Shown: positions 9,419-22,428 of the stretch, in pieces
Position numbering within the stretch: the stretch's first letter is position 1
Layout of the letters: each line of letters starts with the position of its first letter
NCBI GenBank assembly: GCA_905221605.1
Contig: CAJNDS010001074.1
Location: forward strand, 1-36,484
Direction: 5' to 3'
Origin: Symbiodinium natans
Lineage: Eukaryota > Sar > Dinophyceae > Suessiales > Symbiodiniaceae
DNA: 36,484 nucleotides
Made by a program: the position numbers and the translations under genes
The notes under the pieces: generated by a model
What the model saw: only the letters and a program-made list of their open reading frames with translations
Told to the model about the DNA's origin: nothing
The model's database searches: none

Positions 9419-11359
9419 CACCACTTCGAGACCAAGACACCGGCAACAAATTATACATCTTAGTGCTGGTGCACCACTTCGAGACCAAGACACCGGCAAT
9501 AAATTGTACATCTTAGTGCTGGGGCACCACTTCGAGACCAAGACACCGGCGACAGACCAAGACATCGGCAACAAATCGTTCATCTTAATGCTGGGGCACC
9601 ACTTCGAGACCAAGACACCGGCAACAAATCGTACATCTTACTTCGAGACCAAGACACCGGCAACAAATTGAACATCTTAGTGCTGGGGCACCACTTCGAG
9701 ACCAAGACACCGGCGACAGACCAAGACACCGGCGACAAATCGTACATCTTAGTGCTGGGGTGCCACTTCGAGACCAAGAAGCCCGCAACAAACCGTACAT
9801 CTTAGTGCTGGGGCACCACTTCCAAGATACCGGCAACAAATCGTATACTCAGTGTTGGGGCACCTCTTCGAGACAAAGACACCCAAAACAAATCATACAT
9901 CTTAATGCTGGGGCATCGCTCCGAGACCAAGATACCGGCAACAAATCGCACATCCTAGTGCTGGGGCACCACTTCGAGACCAAGACACCGGCAATAGACC
10001 AAGACACCGGCAACACATCGTACATCTTCATGCTGGGGTACCACTTCGAGACCAAGACACTGGCAACAAATCGTACATCTTAGTGCTGGGGCACCACTTC
10101 GAGACCAAGACACCGGCAACAAAACGTACATCTTAGTGCTGGGCACCACTTCGAGACCAAGACACCGGCAACAAAACGTACATCTTAGTGCTGGGGCACG
10201 TCGAGACCAAGACACCATCAACAAATCGTACATCTTTGTGCTGGGGCACCACTTCGAGACCAAGACACCGGCAACAAATCGCACATCTTAGTGCTGGGGC
10301 ACCACTTCGAGACCAAGACACCGGCAACAAATTGTACATCTTAGTGCTGGGGCACCACTTCGAGACCAAGACACCGGCAACAAATCGTACATCTTAGTGC
10401 TGGGGCACCACTTCGAGACCAAGACACCGGCATCAAATCGTACATCTTAGTGCGGGGGCACCACTTCGAGACTAAGACACCGGCAACAAACGGCACATCT
10501 TGGTGCTGGGGCACCACTTCCAAGACACCGGCATCAAATCGCACATCTCAGTGCTGGGGCACCACTTCGAGACAAAGACACCGAAAACAAATCATACATC
10601 TTAGTACTGGGGCACCGCTCCGAGACCAAGACACCAGCAACAAATCGTACATCTTAGTGCTGGGGCACCAATTCGAGACCAAGACACCGGCAACAGACCA
10701 AGACACCGGCAACAAATCGTACATCTTCGTGCTGGGCCACCACTGCGAGACCAAGACACCATCAACAAATCGGTCATCTTAGTGCTGGGGCACCACTTCG
10801 AGACCAAGACACCGGCAACAAATCGTAAATCTCAGTGTTGGGGCACCACTTCGAGACCAAGACACCGGCAACAAATCGTACATCTTAGTGCTGGGGCACT
10901 TCAAGACCACGACCCCAGCAACAAATCGTACATCTTAGTACTCGGGCACCACTTCGAAGACACCGGCAACAAAACGTACATCTTAGTGCTGTGCCAACAC
11001 TTCGAGACCAAGACACCATCAACAAATCGTACATCTCTGTGCTGGGGCACTTCGAGACCAAGATACCATCAACAAATCGTATATCTTTGTGCTGGGGCAC
11101 CACTTCGAGACCAAGACACCGGCAACAAATAGTACATCTTAGTGCTGGGGCACCACTTCGAGACCAAGACACCATCAACAACTCGTACATCTTTGTGCTG
11201 GGGCACAACTTCGAGACCAAGACACCTTAAACAAATCGTACATCTTTGTGCTGGGGCACCATTTCGAGACCAAGACACCGGCAACACATCATACATCTTA
11301 GTGCTGGGGCACTTCGAGACCAAGACACCGGCAACAAATCGTACATCTTAGAGCTGGGG

Positions 11360-11400
11360 CGCCACTTCGAAGACACCAGCAACAAATCTTAGTGCTGGGG
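11360..11400 (+). repeat. 41-bp doubly deleted unit (5 copies)
   Basis: The unit reads TTCGAAGACACCAGCAAC and then AAATCTTAGTG, combining a 5-bp loss after TTCGA with a 7-bp loss of CGTACAT. Copies lie at 11360-11400, 17696-17736, 20768-20808, 30589-30629 and 35820-35860. Each is preceded by the TTAGAGCTGGGG variant and followed by CACCAATTCGAG. Confidence 0.9.
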
Positions 11401-14400
11401 CACCAATTCGAGACCAAGACACCGGCAGCAAAACGTACATCTTAGTGCTGGGGCACTTCGAGACCAAGACACCGTCAACAAATCGTACATCTTTGTGCTG
11501 GGGCACCACTTCGAGACCAAGACACCGGCAACAAAACGTAAATCTTAATGCTGGGGCACCACTTCGAGACCAAGACACCGTCAACAAATCGTACATCTTA
11601 GTGCTGGGGCACCACTGCGAGACCAAGACACCGGCGACAAATCGTACATCTTAGTGCTGGGGCACCACTTCGACACCAAGACACCGGCACCAGACCAAGA
11701 CACCGGCAACAAATCGTACATCTTAGTGCTGGGGCACCACTGCGAGACCAAGACACCGGCGACAATTCGTACATCTTAGTGCTGGGGTGCCACTTCGAGA
11801 CCAAGACACCGGCAACAAACCGTACATCTTAGTGCTGGGGCACCACTTCCAAGACACCGGCAACAAATCGTATATCTCAGTGCTGGGGCACCTCTTCGAG
11901 ACAAAGATACCCAAAACAAATCATACATCTTAATGTCCGGGCATCGCTCCGAGACCAAGATAACGGCAACAAATCGAATATCCTAGTGCTGGGGCACCAC
12001 TTCGAGACCAAGACACCGGCAACAGACCAAGACACCGGCAACATATCGTACATCTTCGTGCTGGGGTACCACTTCGAGACCAAGACACTGGCAAGAACTC
12101 GTACATCTTAGTGCCGGGGCACCACTTCGAGACCAAGACACCGGCAACAAATCGTGCATCTTCGTGTTGGGGCACCACTTCGAGACCAAGACACCGGCAA
12201 CAAAACGTACATCTTAGTGCTGGGGCACCACTTCGAGACCAAGACACCGGCGACAGACCAAGACACCGGCGACAACACCAAGACACCATCAACAAATCGT
12301 ACATCTTAGTGCTGGGGCACCACTTCGAGACCAAGACACCGGCAACAAATCGTACATCTTAGTGCTGGGGCACCACTTCGAGACCAAGACACCGGCAACA
12401 AATCGTACATCTTAGTGCTGGGGCACCACTTCGAGACCAAGACACCGGCAACAAATCGTACATAATTGTGCTTCGAGACCAAGACACCGGCAACGCATCG
12501 TACATCTGAGTGCGGGGGCACCACTTCGAGATCAAGACACCGGCAACAAATCATACATCTCAGTGCTGGGGCACTACTTCGAGACCAAGACACCGGCAAC
12601 AAATCGTACATCTTCGTGCGGTACCCCACTTCAAAACCAAGACACCGGCAACAGATCGTACATCTTCGTGCGGGAGCACCACTTCCAAGACACCGGCAAC
12701 AAATCCTACATCTCAGTGCTGGGGCACCACTTCGACACAAAGACACCGAAATCAAAACTTATATCTTAATGCTGGGGCATCGCTCCGAAACCAAGACACC
12801 AGCAACAAATCGTACATCTTAGTGCTGGGGCACCACTTCGAGACCAAGACACTGGCAACAAATTGAACATCTTAGTGCTGGTGCACCATTTCGAGACCAA
12901 GACACCAGCAACAAATCGTACATCTTAGTGCTGGGGCAGCACTTCGAGACCAAGACACCGGCAACAAATCATACATCTTAGTGCTGGGGCACCACTTCGA
13001 AACAAAGACCCCGGCAACAAAACGTACATCTTAGTGCTGGGGTACCACTTCAAGACCAAGACACCGGCAACAAACCGTACATCTTAGTGCGGGGGCACCA
13101 CTTCCAAGACACCGACAACAAATCGTACATCTCAGTGCTGGGGCACCACTTCGAGACAAAGACGCCGAAAACAAATCATACATCTTAATGCTGATGCATC
13201 GCTCCGAGACCAAGACACCGGCAACAAATCGTGCATCTTAGTGCTGGGGCACCACTTCGAGACCAAGACACCTGCAACAGAGCAAGACACCGGCAACAAA
13301 TCGTGCTGGCGCACCACTTCGAGACCAAGACACCGGCAACAAATCGTACATCTTAGTGCTGGGGCACCACTTCGAGACCGTACATTTTAGTGCTCGGGCA
13401 CCGCATCGAGACCACGACACCAGCAACAAATCGTGCATTTTAATACTGGGGCACCATTTCGAGACCAAGACACCGGCAACAAATCGTACATCTTAGTGCT
13501 GGGACTTCGAGACCAAGACACCAGCAACAAATCGTACATCTTCGTGCTGGGCACCACTTCGAGAGCAAGAAACAGGCAACGAATCGCACATCTTAGTGCT
13601 GGGGCACCACTTCGAAGACACCAGCAACAAAACGTACATCTTAGTGCTGGGGCACCACTTCGAGACCAAGACACCGGCAACAAGTCGTACATCTTAATGC
13701 TGGGACACCACTTCGAGACCAAGACACCGGCAACAAATCGTACATCTTAGTGCTGGGGCACCACTTCGAGACCAAGACACCGGCATCAAATCGTACATCT
13801 TAGTGCTTGGGCACCACTTCGAGACCAAGACACCGGCAACAAATCGTACATCTTAGTGCGGGGGCACCACTTCGAGACCAAGATACTGGCAACAAAACCT
13901 ATATCTTAGTGCTGGTGCACCACTTCGAGACCAAGACACCGGCAACAAATCGTACATCTTAGTGCTGGGGCACCACTTCGAGACCAAGACACCGGCAACA
14001 AATCGTACATATTTGTGCTGGGGCACCACTTCTCGACCAAGATACCGGCGACAAATCGTACATTGCTGGGGTGCCACTTCGAGACCAAGACACCGGCAAC
14101 AAATCGTACATCTTAATGCTGGGGTGCCACTTCGAGACCAAGACACCGGCAACAAATCGTACATCTTAATGCTGGGGCACCACTTCGAGACCAAGACACC
14201 GGCAACAAATCGTACATCTTAGTGCTGGGGCACCACTTCGAGACCAACACGCCGGCGACAAATCGTACATCTTAGTGCTGGGGTGCCATTTCGAGACCAA
14301 GACACCGGCAACAAACCGTACATCTTAGTGCTGGGGCACCACTTCCAAGATACCGGCAACAAATCGTATACTCAGTGTTGGGGCACCTCTTCGAGACAAA

Positions 14401-15316
14401 GACACCCAAAACAAATCATACATCTTAGTGCTGGGGCATCATCAACAACTCGTACATCTTTGTGCTGGGGCACAACTTCGAGACCAAGACACCTTAAACA
14501 AATCGTACATCTTTGTGCTGGGGCACCACTTCGAGACCAAGACACCGGCAACAAATCGTACATCTTAGAGCTGGGGCACCACTTCGAGACCAAGACACCG
14601 GCAACGAATCGCACATCTTCGTGCTGGGGTACCACTTCAAAACCGAGACACCGGCAACAAATCGTATATCTCAGTGCTGGGGCACCTCTTCGAGACAAAG
14701 ACACAGAAATCAAATCATACATCTTAATGCTGGGGCATCGCTCCGAGACCAAGACACCGGCAACAAATCGTACATCTTAGTGCTGGGGCACCACTTCGAG
14801 ACCAAGACACCTGCAACAGAGCAAGACACCGGCAACAAATCTTGCTGGCGCACCACTTCGAGACCAAGTTACCAGCAACAAATCGTACATCTGAGTGCTG
14901 GGGCACCACTTCGAGACCAAGACACCGGCAACAAATCGTTCATATTAGTGCTGGGGCACCACTTCGAGACCAAGACACCGGCAACAAATCGTACATCTTA
15001 GTGCTGGGACTTCGAGACCAAGACACCAGCAACAAATCGTACATCTTCGTTCTGGGCACCACTTCGAGAGCAAGACACAGGCAACAAATCGTACATCTTA
15101 GTGCTGGGGCACCACTTCGAAGACACCAGCAACAAAACGTACATCTTAGTGCTGGGGCACCACTTCGAGACCAAGACACCGGCAACAAATCGTACATCTT
15201 CGTGTTGGGGTACCACATCGAGAGCAAGACACCGGCAACAAATCGTGCATCTCAGTGCTGGGGCACCACTTCAAGACCAAGACACCGGCAACAAATTATA
15301 CATCTTAGTGCTGGGG

Positions 15317-18300
15317 CAGCACTTGACCATGACATCGGCAACAAATCATACATCTTAGTGCTGGGGCACCACTTCGAAACAAAGACACCGACATCAGACC
15401 AAGACACCGGCAACAAATCATACATCTGCGTGTTGGGGCACGACTTCGAGACCAAGCCACCGGCGACAAATCGTCTGGGGCACCGCTTCGAGACCACCAC
15501 ACCAGCAACAAATCGTGCATCTTAGTACTGGGGCACCACTTCGAGACCAAGACACCGGCAACGACTCGTACATCTTAGTGCTGGGATTTCGGGACCAAGA
15601 CACCAGCATCAAATCGTATATTTTCGTGCTGGGCCCCACTTCGAGACCAAGACACCGGCAACAAATCACACATCTTTGTGCTGGGGCACCACTTCGAAGA
15701 CACCAGCAACAAAGTATACATCTTAGTGCTGGGACACCACTTCGAGACCAAGACACCGGCAACAAGTCGTACATCTTAGTGCTGGGGCCTCACTTCGAGA
15801 CCAAGACACCGGCATCAAATCGTACATCTTAGTGCTGGGGCACAACTTCGAGACCAAGACACCGGCAACAAACCGTACATCTCAGTGTGGGGGCACCACT
15901 TCCAAGACACCGGCAACAAATCGTACATCTCAGGGCTGGGGCACCACTTCGAGACAAAGACACCCAAAACAAATCATACATCTTAATACTGGGGCATCGC
16001 TCCGAGACCAAGACGCCAGCAACAAATCTCACATCTTCGTGCTGGGCCACCACTGCGAGACCAAGACACCATCAACAAAACGTTCATCTTTGTGTTGGGG
16101 CCTCACTTCGAGACCAAGACACCGGCAACAAATCGTACATCTTAGTGCTGGGGCACCACTTCGAGACCAGGACACCGTACATCTTAGTGCTGGGGCACCA
16201 CTTCGAGACCAAGACACCGGCAACAAATTATACATCTTAGTGCTGGTGCACCACTTCGAGACCAAGACACCGGCAATAAATCGTACATCTTAGTGCTGGG
16301 GCACCACTTCAAGACCAAGACACCGGCAATAGACCAAGACACCGGCAACATATCGTACATCTTCATGCTGGGGTACCACTTCGAGACCAAGACACTGGCA
16401 ACAAATCGTACATCTTAGTGCCGGGGCACCACTTCGAGACCAAGACACCGGCAACAAATCGTGCATCTTCGTGTTGGGGCACCACTTCGAGACCAAGACA
16501 CCGGCAACAAAACGTACATCTTAGTGCTGGGGCACTTCGAGACCAAGACACCACCAACAAATCGTACATCTTAGTGCTGGGGCACCACTTCGAGACCAAG
16601 ACACCGGCAACAAATCGTACATCTTAGTGCTGGGGCACCACTTCGAGACCAAGACACCGGCAACAAATCGTACATCTTAGTGCTGGGGCACCACTTCAAG
16701 ACCAAGACACCGGTAACAAATAGTACATGTTTGTGCTGGGGCACCACTTCGAGACCAAGACACCGGCAACGCATCGTACATCTTAGTGCGGGGGCACCAC
16801 TTCGAGACCAAGACACCGGCAACAAACGGCACATCTTGGTGCTGGGGCACCACTTGCAAGACACCGGCATCAAATCGCACATCTCAGTGCTGGGGCACCA
16901 CTTCGAGACAAAGACACCGAAAACAAATCATACATCTTAGTACTGGGGCACCGCTCCGAGACCAAGACACCAGCAACAAATCGTACATCTTAGTGCTGGG
17001 GCACCAATTCGAGACCAAGACACCGGCAACAGACCAAGACACCGGCAACAAATCGTACATCTTCGTGCTGGGCCACCACTGCGAGACCAAGACACCATCA
17101 ACAAATCGTACATCTTAGTGCTGGGGCACCACTTCGAGACCAAGACACCGGCAACAAATCGTACATCTTAGTGTTGGGGCACCACTTCGAGACCAAGACA
17201 CCGGCAACAAATCGTACATCTTAGTGCTGGGGCACTTCAAGACCACGACCCCAGCAACAAATCGTACATCTTAGTACTCGGGCACCACTTCGAAGACACC
17301 GGCAACAAAACATACATCTTAGTGCTGTGCCAACACTTCGAGACCAAGACACCATCAACAAATCGTACATCTCTGTGCTGGGGCACTTCGAGACCAAGAT
17401 ACCATCAACAAATCGTATATCTTAGTGCTGGGGCACCACTTCGAGACCAAGACACCGGCAACAAATAGTACATCTTAGTGTTGGGGCACCACTTCGAGAC
17501 CAAGACACCATCAACAACTCGTACATCTTTGTGCTGGGGCACAACTTCGAGACCAAGACACCTTAAACAAATCGTACATCTTTGTGCTGGGGCACCACTT
17601 CGAGACCAAGACACCGGCAACACATCATACATCTTAGTGCTGGGGCACTTCGAGACCAAGACACCGGCAACAAATCGTACATCTTAGAGCTGGGGCACCA
17701 CTTCGAAGACACCAGCAACAAATCTTAGTGCTGGGGCACCAATTCGAGACCAAGACACCGGCAACAAATCGTACATCTTAGTGCTGGGGCACTTCGAGAC
17801 CAAGACACCATCAAGAAATCGTACATCTTTGTGCTGGGGCACCACTTCGAGACCAAGACACCGGCAACAAATCGTACATCTTAATGCTGGAGCACCACTT
17901 CGAGACCAAGACACCGGCACCAGACCAAGACACCGGCAACAAATCGTACATCTTAGTGCTGGGGCACCACTGCGAGACCAAGACACCGGCGACAATTCGT
18001 ACATCTTAGTGCTGGGGTGCCACTTCGAGACCAAGACACCGGCCACAAACCGTACATCTTAGTGCTGGGGCACCACTTCCAAGACACCGGCAACAAATCG
18101 TATATCTCAGTGCTGAGGCACCTCTTCGAGACAAAGACACCCAAAACAAATCATACATCTTAATGCCCGGGCATCGCTCCGAGACCAAGATAACGGCAAC
18201 AAATCGAATATCCTAGTGCTGGGGAACCACTTCGAGACCAAGACACCGGCAACAGACCAAGACACCGGCAACATATCGTACATCTTCGTGCTGGGGTACC

Positions 18301-21038
18301 ACTTCGAGACCAAGACACTGGCAAGAAATCGTACATCTTAGTGCCGGGGCACCACTTCGAGACCAAGACACCGGCAACAAATCGTGCATCTTCGTGTTGG
18401 GGCACCATTTCGAGACCAAGACACCGGCAACAAAACGTACATCTTAGTGCTGGGGCACTTCGAGACCAAGACACCACCAACAAATCGTACATCTTAGTGC
18501 TGGGGCACCACTTCGAGACCAAGACACCGGCAACAAATCGTACATCTTAGTGCTGGGGCACCACTTCGAGACCAAGACACCGGCAACAAATCGTACATCT
18601 TAGTGCTGGGGCACCACTTCGAGACCAAGACACCGGCAACATATCGTACATCTTCGCGCTGGGGTACCACTTCGAGACCAAGACACTGGCAACAAACCGT
18701 ACATTTTAGTGCTGGGGCACCACTTCGAGACCAAGACACCGGCAACAAATCGTTCATATTAGTGCTGGGGCACCAGTCCGAGACCAAGACACCGGCAACA
18801 AAACGTACATCTTAGTGCTGGGGCACTTCGAGACCAAGACACCGGCAACAAATCGTTCATATTAGTGCTGGGGCACCAGTCCGAGACCAAGACACCGGCA
18901 ACAAATCGTACATCTTCGTACGGCTTCCAAGACACCGGCAACAAATCGTACATCTCAGTGCTGGGGCACCACTTCGACACAAAGACACCGAAATCAAAAC
19001 TTATATCTTAATGCTGGGGCATCGCTCCGAGACCAAGACACCGGCAACAAATCGTACATCTTAGTGCTGGGGCACCACTTCGAGACCAAGACACCGGCAA
19101 CAGACCAAGACACTGGCAACAAATCGTACATCTTCGTGCTGGGGCACCACTTCGAGACCAAGACACTGGCAACAAATTGAACATCTTAGTGCTGGTGCAC
19201 CATTTCGAGACCAAGACACCAGCAACAAATCGTACATCTTAGTGCTGGGCCAGCACTTCGAGACCAAGACACCGGCAACAAATCATACATCTTAGTGCTG
19301 GGGCACCACTTCGAAACAAAGACCCCGGCAACAAAACGTACATCTTAGTGCTGGGGTACCACTTCAAGACCAAGACACCGGCAACAAACCGTACATCTTA
19401 GTGCGGGGGCACCACTTCCAAGACACCGACAACAAATCGTACATCTCAGTGCTGGGGCACCACTTCGAGACAAAGACACAGAAAACAAATCATACATCTT
19501 AATGCTGATGCATCGCTCCGAGACCAAGACACCGGCAACAAATCGTACATCTTAGTGCTGGGGCACCACTTCGAGACCGTACATTTTAGTGCTGGGGCAC
19601 CGCATCGAGACCACGACACCAGCAACAAATCGTGCATCTTAATACTGGGGCACCATTTCGAGACCAAGACACCGGCAACAAATCGTACATCTTAGTGCTG
19701 GGACTTCGAGACCAAGACACCAGCAACAAATCGTACATCTTCGTGCTGGGCACCACTTCGAGACCAAGACACAGGCAACAAATCGCACATCTTAGTGCTG
19801 GGGCACCACTTCGAAGACACCAGCAACAAAACGTACATCTTAGTGCTTGGGCACCACTTCGAGACCAAGACACCGGCAACAAGTCGTACATCTCAATGCT
19901 GGGACACCACTTCGAGACCAAGACACCGGCAACAAATCGTACATCTTAGTGCCACTTCGAGACCAAGACACCGGCATCAAATCGTACATCTTAGTGCTGG
20001 GGCACCACTTCGAGACCAAGACACCGGCAACAAATCGTACATCTTAGTGCGGGGGCACCACTTCGAGACCAAGATACTGGCAACAAAACGTATATCTCAG
20101 TGCTGGTGCACCACTTCGAGACCAAGACACCGGCAACAAATCGTACATCTTAGTGCTGGGGCACCACTTCGAGACCAAGACACCGGCAACAAATCGTACA
20201 TGTTTGTGCTGGGGCACCACTTCGAGACCAAGACACCGGCGACAAATCCTACATTGCTGGGGTGCCACTTCGAGACCAAGACACCGGCAACAAATCGTAC
20301 ATCTTAATGCTGGGGCACCACTTCGAGACCAAGACACCGGCAACAAATCGTACATCTTAGTGCTGGGGCACCACTTCGAGACCAAGACGCCGGCGACAAA
20401 TCGTACATCTTAGTGCTGGGGTGCCACTTCGAGACCAAGACACCGGCAACAAACCGTACATCTTAGTGCTGGGGCACCACTTCCAAGATACCGGCAACAA
20501 ATCGTATACTCAGTGTTGGGGCACCTCTTTGAGACAAAGACACCCAAAGCAAATCATACATCTTAGTGCTGGGGCATCATCAACAACTCGTACATCTTTG
20601 TGCTGGGGCACAACTTCGAGACCAAGACACCTTAAACAAATCGTACATCTTTGTGCTGGGGCACCACTTCGAGACCAAGACACCGGCAACACATCATACA
20701 TCTTAGTGCTGGGGCACCACTTCGAGACCAAGACACCGGCAACAAATCGTTCATCTTAGAGCTGGGGCACCACTTCGAAGACACCAGCAACAAATCTTAG
20801 TGCTGGGGCACCAATTCGAGACCAAGACACCGGCAACAAAACGTACATCTTAGTGCTGGGGCACTTTGAAACCAAGACACCATCAACAAATCGTACATCT
20901 TTGTGCTGGGGCACCACTTCGAGACCAAGACACCGGCAACAAATCGTACATCTTAATGCTGGGGCACCACTTCGAGACCAAGACACCGGCAACAAATCGT
21001 ACATCTTCGTGCTGGGGTACCACTTCAAAACCAAGACA
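15317..21038 (+). repeat. 6-kb-spaced block, second copy
   Basis: This block is collinear with 8529-14650. It lacks about 440 bp that are present around 9.55-9.99 kb in the first copy (junction near 16,280-16,330). It also differs by about two monomers near 17.9 kb and is rearranged around 18.6-18.95 kb. Confidence 0.78.
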
Positions 21039-22428
21039 CCGGCAACAAATCGTATATCTCAGTGCTGGGGCACCTCTTCGAGAAAAAGACACCCAAAACA
21101 AATCATACATCTTAATGCTGGGGCATCGCTCAGAGACCAAGATACCGGCAACAAATCGTACATCCTAGTGCTGGGGCACCACTTCGAGACCAAGACACCC
21201 GCAACAGACCAAGACAGCGGCAACATATCGTACATCTTCGCGCTGGGGTACCACTTCGAGACCAAGACACTGGCAACAAACCGTACATTTTAGTGCTGGG
21301 GCACCACTTCGAGACCAAGACACCGGCAACAAATCGTTCATATTAGTGCTGGGGCACCAGTCCGAGACCAAGACACCGGCAACAAAACATACATCTTAGT
21401 GCTGGGGCACTTCGAGACCAAGACACCATCAACAAATCGTACATCTTTGTGCTGGGGCACCACTTCGAGACCAAGACACCGGCATCAAATCGTACATCTT
21501 AGTGCTGGGGCACCGCTTCGAGACCAAGACACCGGCAACAAATCGTACATCTTAGTGTTGGGGCACCACTTCGAGACCAAGACACCGGCAACAAATCGTA
21601 CATGTTTGTGCTGGGGCACCACTTCGAGATCAAGACACCGGCAACGCATCGTACATCTTAGTGCAGGGGCACCACTTCGAGACCAAGACACCGGCAACAA
21701 ATCATACATCTCAGTGCTGGGGCACCACTTCGAGACCAAGACACCGGCAACAAAGCGTACATCTTCGTGCTGGGGTACCACTTCAAAACCAAGACACCGG
21801 CAACAGATCGTACATCTTCGTGCGGGGGCACCACTTCCAAGACACCGGCAACAAAATCGTACATCTCAGTGCTGGGGCACCACTTCGAGACAAAGACACC
21901 GAAATCACACCGGCAACAAATCGTACATCTTAGTGCTGGGGCACCACTTCGAGACCAAGACACCTGCAACAGAGCAAACACCGGCAACAAATCGTGCTGG
22001 CGCACCACTTCGAGACCAAGTTACCAGGAACAAATTGTACATCTGAGTGCCGGCAACAAATCGTTCATATTAGTGCTGGGGCACCACTTCGAGACCAAGA
22101 CACCGGCAACAAATCGTACATTTTAGTACTGGGACTTCGAGACCAAGACAGCAGCAACAAATCGTACATCTTCGTGCTGGGCACCACTTCGAGAGCAAGA
22201 CACAGGCAACAAATCGTATATCTTAGTGCTGGGGCACCACTTCGAAGACACCAGCAAAAAAACGTACATCTTAGTGCTGGGGCACCAAGACACCGGCAAA
22301 AAATCGTTCATTGCTGGGGCACCACTTCGAGACCAAGACACCGACAACAAATCGTACATCTTAGTGCTGGGGCACCACTTCGAGACCAAGACACCTGCAA
22401 CAAATCGTACATCTTAGTGCTGGGGCAC
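18255..22428 (+). repeat. Array between copies A and B
   Basis: This stretch completes the first turn of the super-repeat. It is related at a shorter distance: 18,255-21,140 follows 12,025-14,750 (offsets 6,230 falling to 6,138, later 6,388), and 21,97x-22,3xx resembles 14,82x-15,2xx, including the rare GACCAAGTTACCAG variant (14,86x and 22,01x). It also holds scrambled units at about 18,919, 19,945, 21,905, 22,050 and 22,285. No gene is visible. Confidence 0.75.

Larger units (their letters stand above)
8529..14650 (+). repeat. 6-kb-spaced block, first copy
   Basis: The variant order here recurs at 15317-21038. Matched landmarks are: the CAGCACTTGACCATGAC unit (8,529 and 15,317, +6,788), the 42-bp unit (9,377 and 16,154, +6,777), 10,450-11,400 (+6,336), 11,723-12,250 (+6,230), the 34-bp unit (13,365 and 19,564, +6,199), 13,853-14,222 (+6,191), 14,283-14,440 (+6,138) and TACCACTTCAAAACC (14,630 and 21,018, +6,388). 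Confidence 0.8.
2089..18254 (+). repeat. Super-repeat copy A (about 16.2 kb)
   Basis: The order of rare unit variants here recurs in the same order at 22429-36484. Matched landmarks and offsets are: 2233-4479, +20,340; 4585-4960, +20,393; 5617-6740, +19,961; 6902-7490, +19,855; 8464-8985, +19,727; 9760-12250, +19,227 to +19,229; 13387-14222, +18,424; 15515-16265, +17,718; 16290-17650, +18,174; 17781, +18,124; 17953-18254, +18,230. Each change of offset marks a block gained or lost in one copy. The copies share rare single-base variants as well as unit lengths, so this is duplication rather than chance similarity of monomers. Confidence 0.88.

Noticed and set aside
12100-12300. Embedded transposon or gene at places where the block order breaks
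   Set aside because: Every break examined (for example 12.25, 18.92, 19.95, 22.05 and 32.92 kb) joins satellite to satellite. No foreign sequence, terminal inverted repeat or target-site duplication was seen.
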